This document shows, one piece after another, positions 17,806 to 25,120 of a stretch of 57,606 bases of DNA. The position numbers and the translations under genes are program-made. Origin of the DNA: Saprospiraceae bacterium (GTDB lineage: Bacteria; Bacteroidota; Bacteroidia; Chitinophagales; Saprospiraceae). The notes beneath the pieces are model-generated. The model made no database searches. It was not told the origin of the DNA and was given only the letters and a program-made list of their open reading frames with translations. The DNA is taken from the NCBI GenBank assembly GCA_027486765.1, contig JAIXOO010000443.1:1-57606 (forward strand). The letters are read 5' to 3'. The first letter of the stretch is position 1; every line of letters begins with the position of its first letter.

Positions 17806-18612
17806 ATGCGCTTACTCTACTTTACCAACCGGGATTTGGCCAGTAATGTGATGCTCAATCACTTGTTGCCCTTGCTCCATCCTTACATTCAGCACATTTT
17901 TATTTCTGATAAGGTTGGCAAAGCCAATCCGGCTGCTCCGCAGGCACTCCAAGACCTGAAATTTTTTGAACAAATTTTGCCCAACGAGTTTTTGTTCCCC
18001 CAACTGGATGCCCAACCAAGAGCAGATAAACCCCAATACCAGACTTTTGAAGCCCTCTCACAACAGTATGCCATCCCCATAACCTCTTTGAATGACGTCA
18101 AATCGGAAGAGAGCCTGAACTTGATCCGTTCTTTACAACCCGATTTGGTACTCTCCATTCGTTATGGCCGTATTTTCGGCGATGCATTTGTACAAATTTC
18201 CCGGCTGGGGGTAGTGAATTTTCACTCGGGGCGCTTGCCCAATTATCGAGGGGTATTGGCCATTTTTCGGGCTTTAAAAAATGGAGACAAGGCCATACAA
18301 GGCACATTGCACTACATTGATGACAAAACCATTGACACGGGCGGCATCATTGGTTTTTCCCATTTGGACGTCAACCCGGATCGTTCATTGTTGTGGCACA
18401 TCCTGCATTTGTACCCAGCGAGCGCAGCTTTTGTAGCCGATCAGGTGCTGGCGATTTTGCAGGGCGAAAAACCGGATACCCTCGCCCAGGACGAAACGGA
18501 ATCGGCTTATTACAGCTTTCCGAGTACGGAGGAAATTGCTGAATTTGAGGCAGCTGGGTGGAAAGTGGTGGAAGCAACCGAGTACGCGGCTTTCATCCAG
18601 CACTATTTATAG
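17806..18612 (+). CDS. Formyltransferase-fold protein (methionyl-tRNA/GART formyltransferase-like)
   Basis: A protein of 268 residues from ATG 17806 (MRLLYFTNRDLAS); earlier residues would lie inside the predicted promoter. The formyl-transfer catalytic set is present: Asn and His in GVVNFHSGRLPNYRG, and the Asp in DDKTIDTGGIIGF. The substrate loop and C-terminal OB domain of methionyl-tRNA formyltransferase are absent, so it is a stand-alone catalytic domain using 10-formyl-tetrahydrofolate on another amine, perhaps an amino sugar. The divergent neighbour is a deacetylase that would produce free amino groups, which makes an amino-sugar pathway attractive, but that is inference only. Confidence 0.78.
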   Translation: MRLLYFTNRDLASNVMLNHLLPLLHPYIQHIFISDKVGKANPAAPQALQDLKFFEQILPNEFLFPQLDAQPRADKPQYQTFEALSQQYAIPITSLNDVKSEESLNLIRSLQPDLVLSIRYGRIFGDAFVQISRLGVVNFHSGRLPNYRGVLAIFRALKNGDKAIQGTLHYIDDKTIDTGGIIGFSHLDVNPDRSLLWHILHLYPASAAFVADQVLAILQGEKPDTLAQDETESAYYSFPSTEEIAEFEAAGWKVVEATEYAAFIQHYL

Positions 18613-18616
18613 GTTT

Positions 18617-19621
18617 TTACCAATTTTGCTCAAAACCTCTTTTTTCGGCAATACCCTCAGCAAGGTCCAGCACCAGTGCCGCGCAGGATGCCGAATTCCC
18701 CGTTCCAATCCCAATGTTGTCATAAGGATGCCTCAGGGCTTGATACAAGTTGTAAAAGCCGTAGCTACCAACCATTTGTAAGCTACTTTTGCGCAGGTAA
18801 CTGGCGTTTTCTTTAAATCCGTAACGCAATAGCCCTGCATAAATCATGCGATTCAAGAGCAAGGAAACGGTCTCACTTGAACTCCCTTTGGAAGGCAGCT
18901 GCATGGGCAAGGCCCAACAATTGTCCCGGAAATACCCTTTGATCAGGCCACGACACAACTGCTCAGCCTGCTCCTGATCGGGCACCCCAGCCCATAAGGG
19001 GAGGTAATTGGCAAGATTGGGAAGGCCAAGTTTTTGGCCCGAAAGGAGATCGAAACTACAATAACTTTTTGACGCATCATCCCACAAGTCTTCGTTTAAT
19101 CCAAAAACCGTAAGTTCCTGCCATTGCACCAAATCACTAAGATCGTGATGGAGCTTTTCCCCCATTTCAATCAAACACTCATTGGCTCGACAAAGCAATC
19201 CTAAAAAAGCAGGATCTTGGATTTGAAAAGGAGAACTACTGTAATGTTGGTGGAAAAACGCTGGTAGTACCGCCTCTTCGGCAAAATGAATACAAGGCAA
19301 GCCCATTTCCTGAGGGTCGCGGTGTAAGTACCAATAACGGTGAGAATGCAGCAAAGCATCAAATAAGTCCTCAATACGAGCAATGGAAGGGCTTTTTTTC
19401 CAACAAGTCCAGGCTAAGATACTGTGCAAAGGGGGCGTACAGCTTTGAGGATCGTGTACTAGGGGAATGCAACCCAGGTCAGTTTGTCGACTCAACTCCT
19501 GTTCCAGCCACTGCCAGACCTTTCCGACATCGCTATGGGCATAACCCCAACCCAGGGCCAATTGCTCCATTGCTGAAGCGCTATGTTGAAAGGCATCATC
19601 AGCTGAATGCAAGATGTGCAT
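18617..19621 (-). CDS. (Alpha/alpha)6-barrel glycosidase-like protein (GH63/MGH1-like)
   Basis: About 334 residues from ATG 19621. A TTG at 19717 would add 32 residues but lies within a TAATTTTG promoter-like box (19715-19722), so the later start is preferred. No signal peptide. Features of the trehalase/mannosylglycerate-hydrolase-like barrel: NEDLWDDASKSYCSFDLLSGQKL, NLANYLPLWAGVPDQEQAEQL, and a C-terminal NIGIGTGNSASCAALVLDL. The usual acidic catalytic motifs are not clearly recognisable and the protein is shorter than full glycosidases (about 450-600), so it may be a partial or inactive member. It ends 4 nt from the convergent formyltransferase-like gene. Confidence 0.6.
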   Translation of the reverse strand: MHILHSADDAFQHSASAMEQLALGWGYAHSDVGKVWQWLEQELSRQTDLGCIPLVHDPQSCTPPLHSILAWTCWKKSPSIARIEDLFDALLHSHRYWYLHRDPQEMGLPCIHFAEEAVLPAFFHQHYSSSPFQIQDPAFLGLLCRANECLIEMGEKLHHDLSDLVQWQELTVFGLNEDLWDDASKSYCSFDLLSGQKLGLPNLANYLPLWAGVPDQEQAEQLCRGLIKGYFRDNCWALPMQLPSKGSSSETVSLLLNRMIYAGLLRYGFKENASYLRKSSLQMVGSYGFYNLYQALRHPYDNIGIGTGNSASCAALVLDLAEGIAEKRGFEQNW

Positions 19622-19845
19622 GGCTGTTTGTGCCAAAGAGGTTTTAGCTATCAATGTACTAGTGTTTCCGTATGAGTCCAATCTTTGGCTGTAGATTCCC
19701 GGGAGGAGGGAACACAAAATTATACATTCTATACGGTTAAAGGGTGCTTATGGTTTCAATTTTTTTTCATCTATTTTTCAGCTACAGATTACCTGTCCTT
19801 CTCATGCTCCTTTTGTACCTTTAGCACCAACTTCATCTCTGCTGT

Positions 19846-20295
19846 ATGCATCGTCAAGCAATCATTGAACTATTGCGCCGTACTTTTGATGGCGCGGCCT
19901 GGCATGGCCCATCGGTTATGGAAATCTTGCGCCAAGTAACGATCGATCAATTGGGCAATCAGATTGGCGATAGCCACACCTTGATTGAATTGGTGGAACA
20001 CATGACGGCTTGGCGGCGCTTTGCCATTGAGAAATTGAGGGGCAACACGACTTACGACGTCAATGATGTTGCCAATTTCCCCAAAGTGAGCCCCAACGAA
20101 GAAAGTTGGCTCATTACCCTCCAGCAGTTTGAAGACAGCCAGTTGCACTTGCTCGAACAGTTGGAACAACTGGATGATTCCCGCTTGGAACAAATCGTTG
20201 AAGGTCGAAATTATTCCTATTCCGTATTGCTACACGGTTTGATTCACCACGATGTATACCACTTGGGGCAGATTGTTTTGTTGCGGAAACAATAA
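19846..20295 (+). CDS. DinB-family four-helix-bundle protein
   Basis: A protein of 149 residues. The DinB/YfiT fold is indicated by the first helix (MHRQAIIELLRRTFDGAAWHGPS), SHTLIELVEHMTAWRRFAIEKL, and the closing HGLIHHDVYHLGQIVLLRK. The histidines in VEHMTAW and HHDVYHLGQI are the usual metal ligands. Members are metal-dependent thiol-processing proteins or have unknown roles; bacillithiol S-transferases belong to this fold, and bshB1 is encoded at 31197, so a bacillithiol link is possible but unproven. It converges on the Gfo/Idh gene with 2 nt between stop codons. Confidence 0.82.
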   Translation: MHRQAIIELLRRTFDGAAWHGPSVMEILRQVTIDQLGNQIGDSHTLIELVEHMTAWRRFAIEKLRGNTTYDVNDVANFPKVSPNEESWLITLQQFEDSQLHLLEQLEQLDDSRLEQIVEGRNYSYSVLLHGLIHHDVYHLGQIVLLRKQ

Positions 20296-20297
20296 TT

Positions 20298-21410
20298 TCA
20301 TTTGCCGTTAAAAAACTTCGCCCATTCCACTACCTTCCCCGTCTTCGCCGAATGCTTCGCCGCTTCCAAAATTTGCACCACGATCCGGTTGTTGTCCAAG
20401 GCCGATAAATCAAAATTTTGCACCTTGATGCGTCCCCGCACTACTCCTTCCAGGTAAGTAAAGGGGTCATTGACTGGTAATGGATCAGCAACAAAGGGCG
20501 TGCCCCGATCTTCCAATTTCGGCCCCACCAGCATGTCCTTGCCATTTATACATTCGATAACGCCATTTTGCCCATAAATTTCCACATCCTTGCGGCCATA
20601 AGGCCAGTTCCAGGAGGCCTGAATGATCACCTCGATATTGGCGTATTCCAGGATGATGGTGGCTTCATCGTCCACTTTGGGGTAGATGTTGGGTTTGATG
20701 TGGCGTAGGTTGCAAAACACCGTTTTGGGCGTTTCGCCCTTGAGCAACCAGGTGGCCAGGTTGGCCCCGTAACAACCAAAATCGGTCAATGCACCTCCTC
20801 CATTGAGCACCGGGTCGGTAAGAAAAGCCAAAAATTCCGGGCTACAACCAATCTCTACCGGCCCGGGATGACCATGGTGGAATACCATTTTGCGGATTGG
20901 CCCTATTTTGTTTTCCTGATGGATCAATTCGTAAGCTTTGGCATTGCTGCCGTACCAGGTGGTTTCGTAGTTGGTCAGCAGCTGGATCTGGTGTTTTTGC
21001 GCCAATTCAATCATCCGCTGGGCGTGTTTCCAGTTGGCCGCCAATGGTTTTTCCACCATCACATGGATACCTTTGGGGGCACAATATTCAACCGTACTGA
21101 GGTGATCGTAGATGGAATTAAAGGCAGTTACGGCTTCGGGTTTGGTTTTTTCCACCATTTCTTCGATGGTATTATACACCAAACTCATATCAAAGCCCCG
21201 CCTTTTTGCATGGCGCTCGGCCAGGGCGCGGTTCGGTTCAACGATGCCCACAATTTCGATGTCATTGGCTTTAGCCCGGCCCAAAATCCAGTTGACGTGG
21301 TCGTGGGTTAGGCCGACTACGCCTATGCGGAGGGGCTTGGGGGGCTGGGCATGTACAGTTAGGGTCATTTGACTCAACAAAAGGGCTAAAACGAGTTGAA
21401 TGGCTTTCAT
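20298..21410 (-). CDS. Secreted Gfo/Idh/MocA-family oxidoreductase
   Basis: A protein of 370 residues. A signal peptide (about 1-21, ending TLTVHA) precedes the NAD(P)-binding Rossmann domain (RIGVVGLTHDHVNWIL, IVEPNRALAERHAKRRG), the family motif VEKPLAANWKHAQRM (catalytic Lys of the EKP motif) and the C-terminal alpha/beta domain (GALTDFGCYGANLATWLL). Secreted members are common in Bacteroidota and usually act on sugars or inositols in the periplasm, with tightly held cofactor. Substrate unknown. Confidence 0.88.
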   Translation of the reverse strand: MKAIQLVLALLLSQMTLTVHAQPPKPLRIGVVGLTHDHVNWILGRAKANDIEIVGIVEPNRALAERHAKRRGFDMSLVYNTIEEMVEKTKPEAVTAFNSIYDHLSTVEYCAPKGIHVMVEKPLAANWKHAQRMIELAQKHQIQLLTNYETTWYGSNAKAYELIHQENKIGPIRKMVFHHGHPGPVEIGCSPEFLAFLTDPVLNGGGALTDFGCYGANLATWLLKGETPKTVFCNLRHIKPNIYPKVDDEATIILEYANIEVIIQASWNWPYGRKDVEIYGQNGVIECINGKDMLVGPKLEDRGTPFVADPLPVNDPFTYLEGVVRGRIKVQNFDLSALDNNRIVVQILEAAKHSAKTGKVVEWAKFFNGK

Positions 21411-21499
21411 GTTGAAATGTGAGTTTTAAGTGTTTTGATCTGAATGTCAGCAAGTTAGGTGTTCTTCAATTGATTTATTGCCTTTATAATCAAATTTTT

Positions 21500-21709
21500 A
21501 ACCGCAGAGTTTCGCAGAGTGCACGCAGAGTTTCACGGAGTAGCCACCTTCGGTGGTTAAGAGTACGCAGAGGCCGCATTGAATGAGCGCCAGTACGAAA
21601 CAATCAAATTTTAATAGCTTACAAACTCAAGCTACCGCAGGTAGCAAAACTCCTTAAAACTAGCAAAACTCAGTGAAACTCTGTGTGTACTCTGCGAAAC
21701 TCTGCGGTA
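21500..21709. repeat. Inverted repeat built of CGCAGAGTTTCGCAGAG units
   Basis: The left arm 21500-21542 carries three degenerate direct repeats of GCAGAGT-TTCGCAGAG type; the right arm 21665-21709 is its complement (GAAACTCTGCGAAACTCTGCGG). Small internal palindromes (AGCCACCTTCGGTGGTTA, GCTACCGCAGGTAGC) lie in between. It fills most of the 320-bp gap between the divergently placed 5' end of the Gfo/Idh gene and the 3' end of the decarboxylase gene. Confidence 0.8.
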
Positions 21710-21730
21710 AAAACGATGCCAATTCAGAAC

Positions 21731-23242
21731 TCACGTTACTGAAAGGGTTTTGGGTGTTAAAAATTGAGCTATCTGCTCACTTCCAATTTGCAAGGTAGCC
21801 TGGATCAAGAGCTCCAAATCGGCTTTTTTCGTACGTTGATTGACAATGCACACCCTGATGGCATAACGCCCCTGCAAAAGGGTAGAGGAAGGCGAAGCAA
21901 TACCCTGCTCCTGCAATTGAATCAATATTTCACGGTTCAAGGCATTGAGTTCCGTTTCCGTTAGCTCAGGATGGGTGTACCGATAACAGACAATGCTGAG
22001 GGAAACGGGGGCCAACAATTCCAATTCCAGCGCATTTTCCACCATTTGCCCTAAATAAGCCGCCTGCAAGTTGTTTTGCCGAATCATCGCCGCGTATTTG
22101 CCTAAGCCATGTTCCTTGAGCGACATCCAGATCTTCAGGGCTTTAAACCCTCGCGACAGCTCGAATCCATAATTGTTGATGGATTCCAGACCACCCGCCA
22201 ATCCTCTTTTTTCTTGCAAAAGATAATTGGGCGTAATAGCAAAAGCATTGCGATGCGCTTCGGCGTTTTTGATCAAGGTGCAGCCCACTTCGTAGGGGAT
22301 GTAGAGCCATTTGTGCAGGTCAAAGGCGACACTATCGGCTTTCTCAACGGCGCTGAGAGCGGACGAGTACTGGGGATCGAGTTTGGCGAGTGCACCATAC
22401 GCACCATCTACATGGAACCACAATTGGTAGCGTTGACAAATCTGCCAGAGTTCTTCAAGTGGATCAATTGCCCCAGTATTGACCGTACCCGCAGTGCCCA
22501 CCACACAAAATGGACGATGCCCGGCGGCGAGGTCGGCTTCTATGCATTCGACCAGTTCGTCGGTGTTGATTTCATACTGGGCATTCACCGATATTTTGCG
22601 CACCGCTTCAGTGCCCAAGCCCAGAATTTCCACCGCTTTTTGGATGCAACTATGGGTCTCGGCAGAGCAGTAGAGGGTCATCTGGCTGCCAATGTTGAAC
22701 AAACCTTCCTGGCGCACACTGGCCTGGTGATTGCGGGCAACAGTGAGGGCCGTAATGTTGGCCATGGAGCCGCCACTGAGCAAAATCCCGGAAGCTTCGG
22801 CAGGGTAGTTGAGCATTTGTTTACACCAATTGACCACCTGCTGATCGACGTAGAGCGAAGCATGTTCACCAATCGTAACATTGGGATTCATGGTAGCGGC
22901 CAGCATGTCGGCCAATACGCCCAATGGAGTGCCCGTGCCTTGTACCCAGGCGAAAAAACGGGGATGGATATTGCCTTTGGTGTAAGGAAAGATGTATTGT
23001 TTGAACTCCTGATAGATGCTGTCGATGTCTTGTGGTTCCTGGGGGATATCCGTGGCGAGAAAGTTTTTGACTTCGGCAGGGATGGGCTTCCAAACGGGTT
23101 GTTTGCCGATGTTTTCGAGGTAGTCCATCACGTCGTCGATCATTTGGTGCCCCAGTTGGCGCATTTGTTGCCAATCTTGGGGGTCAAGGGTCAGGTTTTG
23201 ACCCACTTGAACTTCCAATTGCTCCCGATTCGTTCCTTGCAT
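21731..23242 (-). CDS. Pyridoxal-phosphate-dependent group II amino-acid decarboxylase (DDC/TDC-like)
   Basis: A protein of 503 residues from ATG 23242. The start is fixed by a promoter: TTG-N20-TATCTTTG ends about 18 nt upstream, and the only earlier start codon (TTG 23290) is itself the -33 element. Motifs of the aromatic-amino-acid/diaminobutyrate decarboxylase family: HPRFFAWVQGTGTPLGVLAD, SGGSMANITALTVAR (PLP phosphate), THSCIQKAVEILGLG, WFHVDGAYGA (PLP ring Asp) and the Schiff-base lysine in SVAFDLHKWLYIPYEVGC. It decarboxylates an L-amino acid to an amine; which one (tryptophan, tyrosine, DOPA, diaminobutyrate) cannot be read from the sequence. No transporter or siderophore genes adjoin. 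Confidence 0.9.
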   Translation of the reverse strand: MQGTNREQLEVQVGQNLTLDPQDWQQMRQLGHQMIDDVMDYLENIGKQPVWKPIPAEVKNFLATDIPQEPQDIDSIYQEFKQYIFPYTKGNIHPRFFAWVQGTGTPLGVLADMLAATMNPNVTIGEHASLYVDQQVVNWCKQMLNYPAEASGILLSGGSMANITALTVARNHQASVRQEGLFNIGSQMTLYCSAETHSCIQKAVEILGLGTEAVRKISVNAQYEINTDELVECIEADLAAGHRPFCVVGTAGTVNTGAIDPLEELWQICQRYQLWFHVDGAYGALAKLDPQYSSALSAVEKADSVAFDLHKWLYIPYEVGCTLIKNAEAHRNAFAITPNYLLQEKRGLAGGLESINNYGFELSRGFKALKIWMSLKEHGLGKYAAMIRQNNLQAAYLGQMVENALELELLAPVSLSIVCYRYTHPELTETELNALNREILIQLQEQGIASPSSTLLQGRYAIRVCIVNQRTKKADLELLIQATLQIGSEQIAQFLTPKTLSVT

Positions 23243-23259
23243 GGTGGTGTTACTTTTTT

Positions 23260-23290
23260 CAAAGATACCAGACTGGTATTTGCTTTCCAA
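23260..23290 (-). promoter_or_regulatory. Bacteroidota-type promoter of the PLP decarboxylase gene
   Basis: On the minus strand TTG (23288-23290), a 20-bp spacer and TATCTTTG (23260-23267) match the TTG-N20-TAnnTTTG consensus. Transcription would begin near 23253, about 11 nt before the ATG. Confidence 0.55.
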
Positions 23291-23371
23291 CCCGAATGTT
23301 GCTGTAACAAAAAACGGGCCATTGATTGTAGAAGAATCAACAGCCCATTCTTGTTTTTTATATCGGCGAAC

Positions 23372-23731
23372 TTACAACTTCGCCCCCTCAATGACCTGCC
23401 CCTGTACCTCTAATTTTACCTTGATGACTTTTTTCTGCTCATCCCGGATAAAAGTAGCGGTTCCTTCAAAACCTATGATGCTCAATACGTCAGGAGTAGC
23501 GGTGGGCTTGAGTTCAGCACTGCCTTGACCTTCCAAAGCGCCAATCACTTTACCTTGTTCCCAGCTCACGACGATATTCCCCATACCACCGGTGTCGTAT
23601 TTTCCTAAAAAGTCTTTTGCACCCAAAGAGTCCAGCGCAGGAGTGGGTGGCGGTGTAGTCGGTGCCTGTGCAGTAGCTACGCCCAGGGCTAAAAATAGTC
23701 CTACAATGAGAGTGCAGAGTAGTGATTTCAT
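23372..23731 (-). CDS. Small secreted DUF3471-like protein
   Basis: A protein of 119 residues from ATG 23731, which begins a signal peptide (MKSLLCTLIVGLFLALGVATAQA). A proline/threonine linker leads into a beta-rich domain (DFLGKYDTGGMGNIVVSWEQGKVIGALEGQGSAEL..., FEGTATFIRDEQKKVIKVKLEVQG). This resembles DUF3471, a lipocalin-like module usually found at the C-terminus of beta-lactamase-like serine hydrolases; here it stands alone. Function unknown. Confidence 0.72.
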   Translation of the reverse strand: MKSLLCTLIVGLFLALGVATAQAPTTPPPTPALDSLGAKDFLGKYDTGGMGNIVVSWEQGKVIGALEGQGSAELKPTATPDVLSIIGFEGTATFIRDEQKKVIKVKLEVQGQVIEGAKL

Positions 23732-23882
23732 AAAAATAATGCGATTTGGTGATGAATAATGAAGCAAAGTAAGGTTTTTTGTGGCAGCTTCAAATAAATT
23801 TGTCGGGGCACAGTGTTAAGTTTTTGGAACCAAATACATGCCTTTCCTGGTTCTGAAGCCCAAACCTTACTAACAAAGCAAA

Positions 23883-24866
23883 ATGGGTGGTAATTTGTTC
23901 AAATTGGGGCGTTTGCCCAAGGCTGAGTACCTGGAAATCGAGGGAGAATTGAGACAATACCTCGATCAAAAACTGGGTGATCTGTACCGCATTCCCCGGT
24001 ATTATCGCGAAAAACCCGATTTTGGCGATGTTGACATCATCGTTTCGGATGCAGGCATCCATACTACTTGGCAAGACTTGCGCATGCAGCTGATCGTGGA
24101 TTTGGGTATAAAGGAATACAAGTCCTTGGGCGCAGTATTTAGTACAGTGTATCAAAACTTCCAGGTCGATTTCTTCTACCGGGAACATCGCTATTTTGAC
24201 TCCACTTACAACTACCTTTCCTTCAACGATGTAGGCAATATTTTGGGCAAAATTTTCAAACGTTTTAACCTAAAATACGGCGAACAAGGTTTGTTGTACG
24301 TATTCCGCCGTGCTGATGGCCATTTCCAAAAAGACCTGGAAATATCCCAGGATTTTGAACGCATTTTTGCTTTTTTAGAACTGGATTATGCAAATTGGCT
24401 GCGCGGTTTTGATACCCTGGATGAACTATTCCGCTGGGCAACGGCAAGTCCTTATTTTTCCATTCAGCCTTATCAGGAACAAGATAGCACAACCAGCCAA
24501 CGGGTAAAAGAACGTACGACCATGCGTCGTTTTGTAGCCTGGCTGGAAGAGCAGGGCGTATCACAAAAGTTTGAATTTGCAGCGGATCGGGATGCCTACC
24601 TGCCCATGATTGCAGCATTTTTTCCGGAAGGACATTTGTTGGAAAAAATTGAACTAGAGCGCCAGCGGGAAGCGTATGTGTTGCGCTTGCGGGAAAAATA
24701 TTCAGGCTTGGTGATCATGCGGCTTTTTCCTGATTTACAGGGGAAAGCATTGGGGGACTTTATGCGGAGCTTCGAGGCGCAATGGGATGATCACGAGGCG
24801 GTTTTGGCAGGGATGGATGTGGGTGAAATTGTTGAACAATTGAGTCGGTTTAAAGCGAACATTTAA
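23883..24866 (+). CDS. Putative nucleotidyltransferase-fold protein
   Basis: A protein of 327 residues, cytosolic. Near the N-terminus GGNLFKLGRLPKAEYLEIEGEL precedes KPDFGDVDIIVSD, which fits the acidic DxD metal site of polymerase-beta-like nucleotidyltransferases (the usual GS motif is replaced by PDFGD); the third acid may be in FQVDFFYRE. The remainder is alpha-helical. GGNxFK plus the acid pair recalls phage- and giant-virus-type predicted nucleotidyltransferases. No antitoxin (HEPN or MNT partner) adjoins. A TAAATTTG box (23795-23802) lies upstream but its TTG partner is too close. Function inferred from motifs only. Confidence 0.55.
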   Translation: MGGNLFKLGRLPKAEYLEIEGELRQYLDQKLGDLYRIPRYYREKPDFGDVDIIVSDAGIHTTWQDLRMQLIVDLGIKEYKSLGAVFSTVYQNFQVDFFYREHRYFDSTYNYLSFNDVGNILGKIFKRFNLKYGEQGLLYVFRRADGHFQKDLEISQDFERIFAFLELDYANWLRGFDTLDELFRWATASPYFSIQPYQEQDSTTSQRVKERTTMRRFVAWLEEQGVSQKFEFAADRDAYLPMIAAFFPEGHLLEKIELERQREAYVLRLREKYSGLVIMRLFPDLQGKALGDFMRSFEAQWDDHEAVLAGMDVGEIVEQLSRFKANI

Positions 24867-24921
24867 TACACTTGAGGCGAGTTGATAATCAAGCAATTGA
24901 TAATTTCCTTATTTTTTTGAA

Positions 24922-25050
24922 TGACGAGTTCCGAGTACATGACTTACGAGTTTAGAAGTGAGCTACCGCAGCGACTTAGACACAGTCCTTGTTCAAGTCG
25001 CTGCGGTAGCTCACTTCTAAACTCGTAAGTCATGTACTCGGAACTCGTCA
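24922..25050. repeat. Perfect 56-bp inverted repeat between convergent genes
   Basis: Arms 24922-24977 and 24995-25050 are complementary at all 56 positions around a 17-nt loop (which can itself pair in part). The inner end is the GCTACCGCAGCGACTT core shared with the hairpins at 39785 and 49485; the outer part (GACGAGTTCCGAGTACATGA...) is unique in the window. It lies between the nucleotidyltransferase-like gene and the GT2 fusion gene, 56 bp after one stop codon and 71 bp before the other. Confidence 0.92.
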
Positions 25051-25120
25051 CTCAAAAGAGCCTTTTACCAAAATGAGTAGACATTTTTATCAATTGCGTG
25101 ATAATCAACTTATCTCAAAT

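Noticed and set aside
18617-19717. Lanthionine-synthetase (LanC)-like interpretation of the barrel protein
   Set aside because: No zinc-binding Cys/Cys-His motifs of LanC; the DLWDDASKSYCSFDL and PLWAGVPDQEQAEQL segments fit glycosidase-type barrels better.
22109-23413. 434-codon plus-strand open frame opposite the PLP decarboxylase gene
   Set aside because: The minus strand has a full set of PLP-decarboxylase motifs; the antisense translation has no recognisable features.
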